Made by a program: the position numbers and the translations under genes
Part shown: positions 62,409 through 64,000 of the stretch, piece after piece
How the letters are laid out: each line of letters opens with the position of its first letter
How positions within the stretch are numbered: position 1 is the first letter of the stretch
Notes under the pieces: generated by a model
The model's input: the letters and a program-made list of their open reading frames with translations, nothing else
Told to the model about the DNA's origin: nothing
The model's database searches: none
Source of the DNA: DASRDU01 sp035560235
GTDB lineage: Bacteria; Acidobacteriota; Blastocatellia; RBC074
NCBI GenBank assembly: GCA_035560235.1
Contig: DATMAG010000026.1
Span: 35,227-99,226, forward strand
Length of the DNA: 64,000 nt
Direction: 5' to 3'

Positions 62409-62806
62409 TCCTTGTTCTCCTCGAGCGTCTCAATCGTCTGCTCCGGTTTGAGACTGGTTTGCCTGAAGCGACCAATCCCGATAGCCAGACTGACCCCGGC
62501 GGCAATGCCCAGAATCACTCCGATAATCAAAGCCGACTGCCAGGGTCTGACATATTCAGCCAGCGCGATGATGGCCGCCGCACACAATGAGAGCGCCGCC
62601 ATCAGTCCCAGCACGGCGCCCGCTGCCAGCACGATCAGAGCGGCCTCAACCGATCTGACCTTTTCACGCAGTTCCTGCCGGGCCAGCGCCAGTTCATCGC
62701 GCACGAGACCGGCCGACTGGCTGGCCAGTTCGCCGACCAGTTCGCCGAGCGATTCGCGGTGCAGAACTGCCTGCGGCTGCATTTCCATTTTCTGTTGAGG
62801 TCGCAT
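62387..62806 (-). CDS. Phage-holin-3_6-like (DUF1469) membrane protein
   Basis: 139 residues: an N-terminal amphipathic helix (ESLGELVGELASQSAGLVRDELALARQELREKV) then two membrane helices (AALIVLAAGAVLGLMAALSLCAAAIIALAEY and SALIIGVILGIAAGVSLAIGI). Despite the name this family is chromosomal and not tied to lysis; it belongs with DUF3618 and DUF883 genes. ATG 62806 has GGAGG 8 bp upstream. Confidence 0.88.
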   Translation of the reverse strand: MRPQQKMEMQPQAVLHRESLGELVGELASQSAGLVRDELALARQELREKVRSVEAALIVLAAGAVLGLMAALSLCAAAIIALAEYVRPWQSALIIGVILGIAAGVSLAIGIGRFRQTSLKPEQTIETLEENKEWLKEIT

Positions 62807-62811
62807 CGCGT

Positions 62812-63183
62812 CTACCTCCGGCGCAGGATCGAACCGATCACCAGCCCCGCGACGCCCGCAATCAGCAGGCTTTTGCCGGGATTGCGGCGCACCTGATTCT
62901 CCAGATCGACCTTCACCCGCTGCGGTTCCATCTCGCTTACGTAATCAGCCGAACGGTCCAGCCAGTCAGCGGCCCGGCGTCCGAAATCCGATAACTCAGA
63001 AGCCCGATCAGCGCCCGCAGTCTTCTGATGAAGTGTCTGCGCCGCCGCATGCATCCGGTCAGCCACTGTGCTTTTGATCTGATCGAAAGCGGAACTGCCA
63101 CGCCCGCGCTGATGTGGTTTACTGCTTTCATACTCATCATCGTAACCGGACAGGTATCCGGCATTCTGTTGCGTTCGTTCCAT
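62812..63183 (-). CDS. DUF883/YtxH-like protein, first gene of the membrane-stress operon
   Basis: 123 residues. Hydrophilic N-terminus, an amphipathic helix (FDQIKSTVADRMHAAAQTLHQKTAG, RAADWLDRSADYVSEMEPQRVKVDLENQVRRNPGKSLLIAGVAGLVIGSILRRR) ending in one membrane helix with the DUF883 signature RRNPGKSLLIAGVAGLVIG. ATG 63183 has AAGGAAA upstream; the longer frame upstream is not protein-like. A sigma-54-like site lies 205 bp upstream. Confidence 0.85.
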   Translation of the reverse strand: MERTQQNAGYLSGYDDEYESSKPHQRGRGSSAFDQIKSTVADRMHAAAQTLHQKTAGADRASELSDFGRRAADWLDRSADYVSEMEPQRVKVDLENQVRRNPGKSLLIAGVAGLVIGSILRRR

Positions 63184-63286
63184 CACAGTTTCCTTTTCGA
63201 GTCTGATGCGGATTGAACTGCGGATCAGCAGATAAAGCTGCCCGCCGGGCGAAGTCCCCGTGGCGACAGCCGCTCTGCCTGATAAC

Positions 63287-63326
63287 AACGGAGAGGGGAT
63301 TTGCCGCCCACTGCAAATCCCCCGTT
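63287..63326. repeat. Leader hairpin upstream of the DUF883-like gene
   Basis: GGGGATTTGC (63295-63304) pairs perfectly with 63313-63322, with extra pairing of the flanking AACGG/CCGTT. It lies in the predicted 5' leader of the leftward operon. Confidence 0.6.
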
Positions 63327-63387
63327 CAATAGCTTTCTTGTCTCCGTTAGTATGAGCTTCGCCCCAAAGCTTCACCATCCGGTCTGT

Positions 63388-63403
63388 TGCAAAGTCCAGG
63401 CCA
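63388..63403 (-). promoter_or_regulatory. Possible sigma-54 promoter of the membrane-stress operon
   Basis: Minus strand TGGCCT-GGACT-TTGCA. Predicted start near 63377, leader of about 190 nt with the hairpin at 63287-63326. Confidence 0.5.
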
Positions 63404-63618
63404 CGAAATGCGCAGCCCCGCAGCCGCGTTTATCCCTTCACCTTTCAGTTCTTAGCGGCTTCCCAACAAAGCCCGCGGGATGGACGATCAGCAGACGGCT
63501 GTCATCAGTCCATACACAGTGAACCCTGAACATACAGGGCACTGTATGCTGAGCCGCTTTTCATACCTGACAGTCAGTTCGCCGGTCTGAATCAGATGCT
63601 GAGTGCAAGGTAATCCTC

Positions 63619-63634
63619 AGGCACGGCGCTTGCC
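63619..63634 (+). promoter_or_regulatory. Sigma-54 promoter of the lmo0937-like gene
   Basis: AGGCAC-GGCGC-TTGCC; GG, CAC and TTGC all kept. Predicted start near 63645, leader of about 80 nt. Confidence 0.65.
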
Positions 63635-63726
63635 CCACAGGGCGAGTGAGAAGGGGGTCAGGTGATGAGGAAGAGGTGAGGACGGAAAAAACAAATCAGC
63701 GCATTGCGCACGAGGGAGGAATAAAT

Positions 63727-63876
63727 ATGTTGTGGACAATTCTTGCAGTTCTGCTGGTTCTCTGGCTGCTCGGTCTGATCGGTGGTGTCGGCGGCAGCCT
63801 GATTCACCTGTTGCTGGTTATTGCTCTGGTACTGCTGGTGGTTCAGCTCGTGACCGGTCGCCGGACAGTTGTCTGA
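63727..63876 (+). CDS. lmo0937-family small membrane protein
   Basis: 49 residues, two hydrophobic helices separated by a Gly-rich turn: MLWTILAVLLVLWLLGLIGGVGGSLIHLLLVIALVLLVVQLVTGRR. This is the pattern of the lmo0937 / DUF5670 family of stress-induced membrane peptides. ATG 63727 has GGGAGG 7 bp upstream. Confidence 0.85.
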   Translation: MLWTILAVLLVLWLLGLIGGVGGSLIHLLLVIALVLLVVQLVTGRRTVV

Positions 63877-63930
63877 GGTCTCAATCAGGACAGCAAACCA
63901 TCTGAGATTCAAAGCAGCAGAAGGAGAAGT

Positions 63931-64000
63931 ATGAAGTTATCAAAGCTGATCAGTACAGGCACGATGCTGCTCACAGTCATGGCTGCGGCGGGAACAATGA
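63931..64000 (+). CDS. Start of an exported protein, cut by the window edge
   Basis: Only 23 codons are visible: MKLSKLISTGTMLLTVMAAA, a signal peptide. AAGGAGAAGT precedes the ATG at 63931. Likely co-transcribed with the lmo0937-like gene 54 bp upstream. The family cannot be determined. Confidence 0.7.
   Translation, partial: MKLSKLISTGTMLLTVMAAAGTM

Larger units (their letters stand above)
63184..63618. other. Divergent control region at the right end
   Basis: Over 400 bp without a gene. It carries the leader hairpin (63287-63326) and the leftward sigma-54-like site (63388-63403); a rightward sigma-54 site follows at 63619-63634. Nothing else is recognisable. Confidence 0.5.

Noticed and set aside
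62387..62806. Holin-like protein as evidence of a prophage
   Set aside because: This family is chromosomal and occurs with DUF3618/DUF883 genes; no other phage gene is present.

Overview
The window looks like a chromosomal segment of an Acidobacteriota bacterium, probably class Blastocatellia. This is inferred from the GC-rich coding style, a MacB-type permease of the acidobacterial duplicated (ADOP) family, a very large Oar-like TonB-dependent receptor with an N-terminal carboxypeptidase-regulatory domain, and many intergenic dyad repeats. No rRNA, tRNA, phage, insertion sequence or CRISPR array was seen.

Left part (1-14013, all minus strand): an ABC efflux-type module (ADOP permease, a DUF4350-like exported protein carrying a frameshift, and an ATPase cut by the window edge); an mlaE-mlaF-mlaD-mgtC operon for lipid trafficking, with a rare MCE-OmpA fusion; and a large Oar-like receptor flanked by two TPR proteins.

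Middle part (14362-41878): a patchwork of short operons with a stress and envelope flavour. It includes a glycine-zipper exported protein, Hsp20, hemerythrin, two SRPBCC proteins, a Zn-dependent alcohol dehydrogenase, an L,D-transpeptidase, a complete cyanophycin operon (cphA-iadA-cphB), a BON-SRPBCC / hydrolase / phosphoribosyltransferase / erythromycin-esterase operon, SemiSWEET-like, AI-2E-family, HAD and rhodanese-like genes. Sequences matching the sigma-54 -24/-12 consensus (GG-N10-GC form, TGGCAC-N5-TTGCA) precede most of these transcription units on both strands. One such promoter faces no gene at all but a roughly 165-nt stretch ending in a near-perfect intrinsic terminator, a candidate small RNA.

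Right part (42043-60725, minus strand): five hybrid histidine kinases in tandem, each with a different sensory front end and each ending in a receiver domain, followed by an NtrC-class sigma-54 activator with an intact GAFTGA loop. Beyond them lies a membrane-stress operon (DUF883-like, holin-like, DUF3618, YtxH-like) with its own sigma-54-like site.

My working model, an inference, is that the kinase array and the NtrC-type regulator control a local sigma-54 stress and nitrogen-storage regulon. The two strongest separate observations are the sigma-54 small RNA candidate and a rhodanese-like gene with an in-frame TGA exactly where the family has cysteine, followed by a bacterial-SECIS-like hairpin: a candidate selenoprotein.
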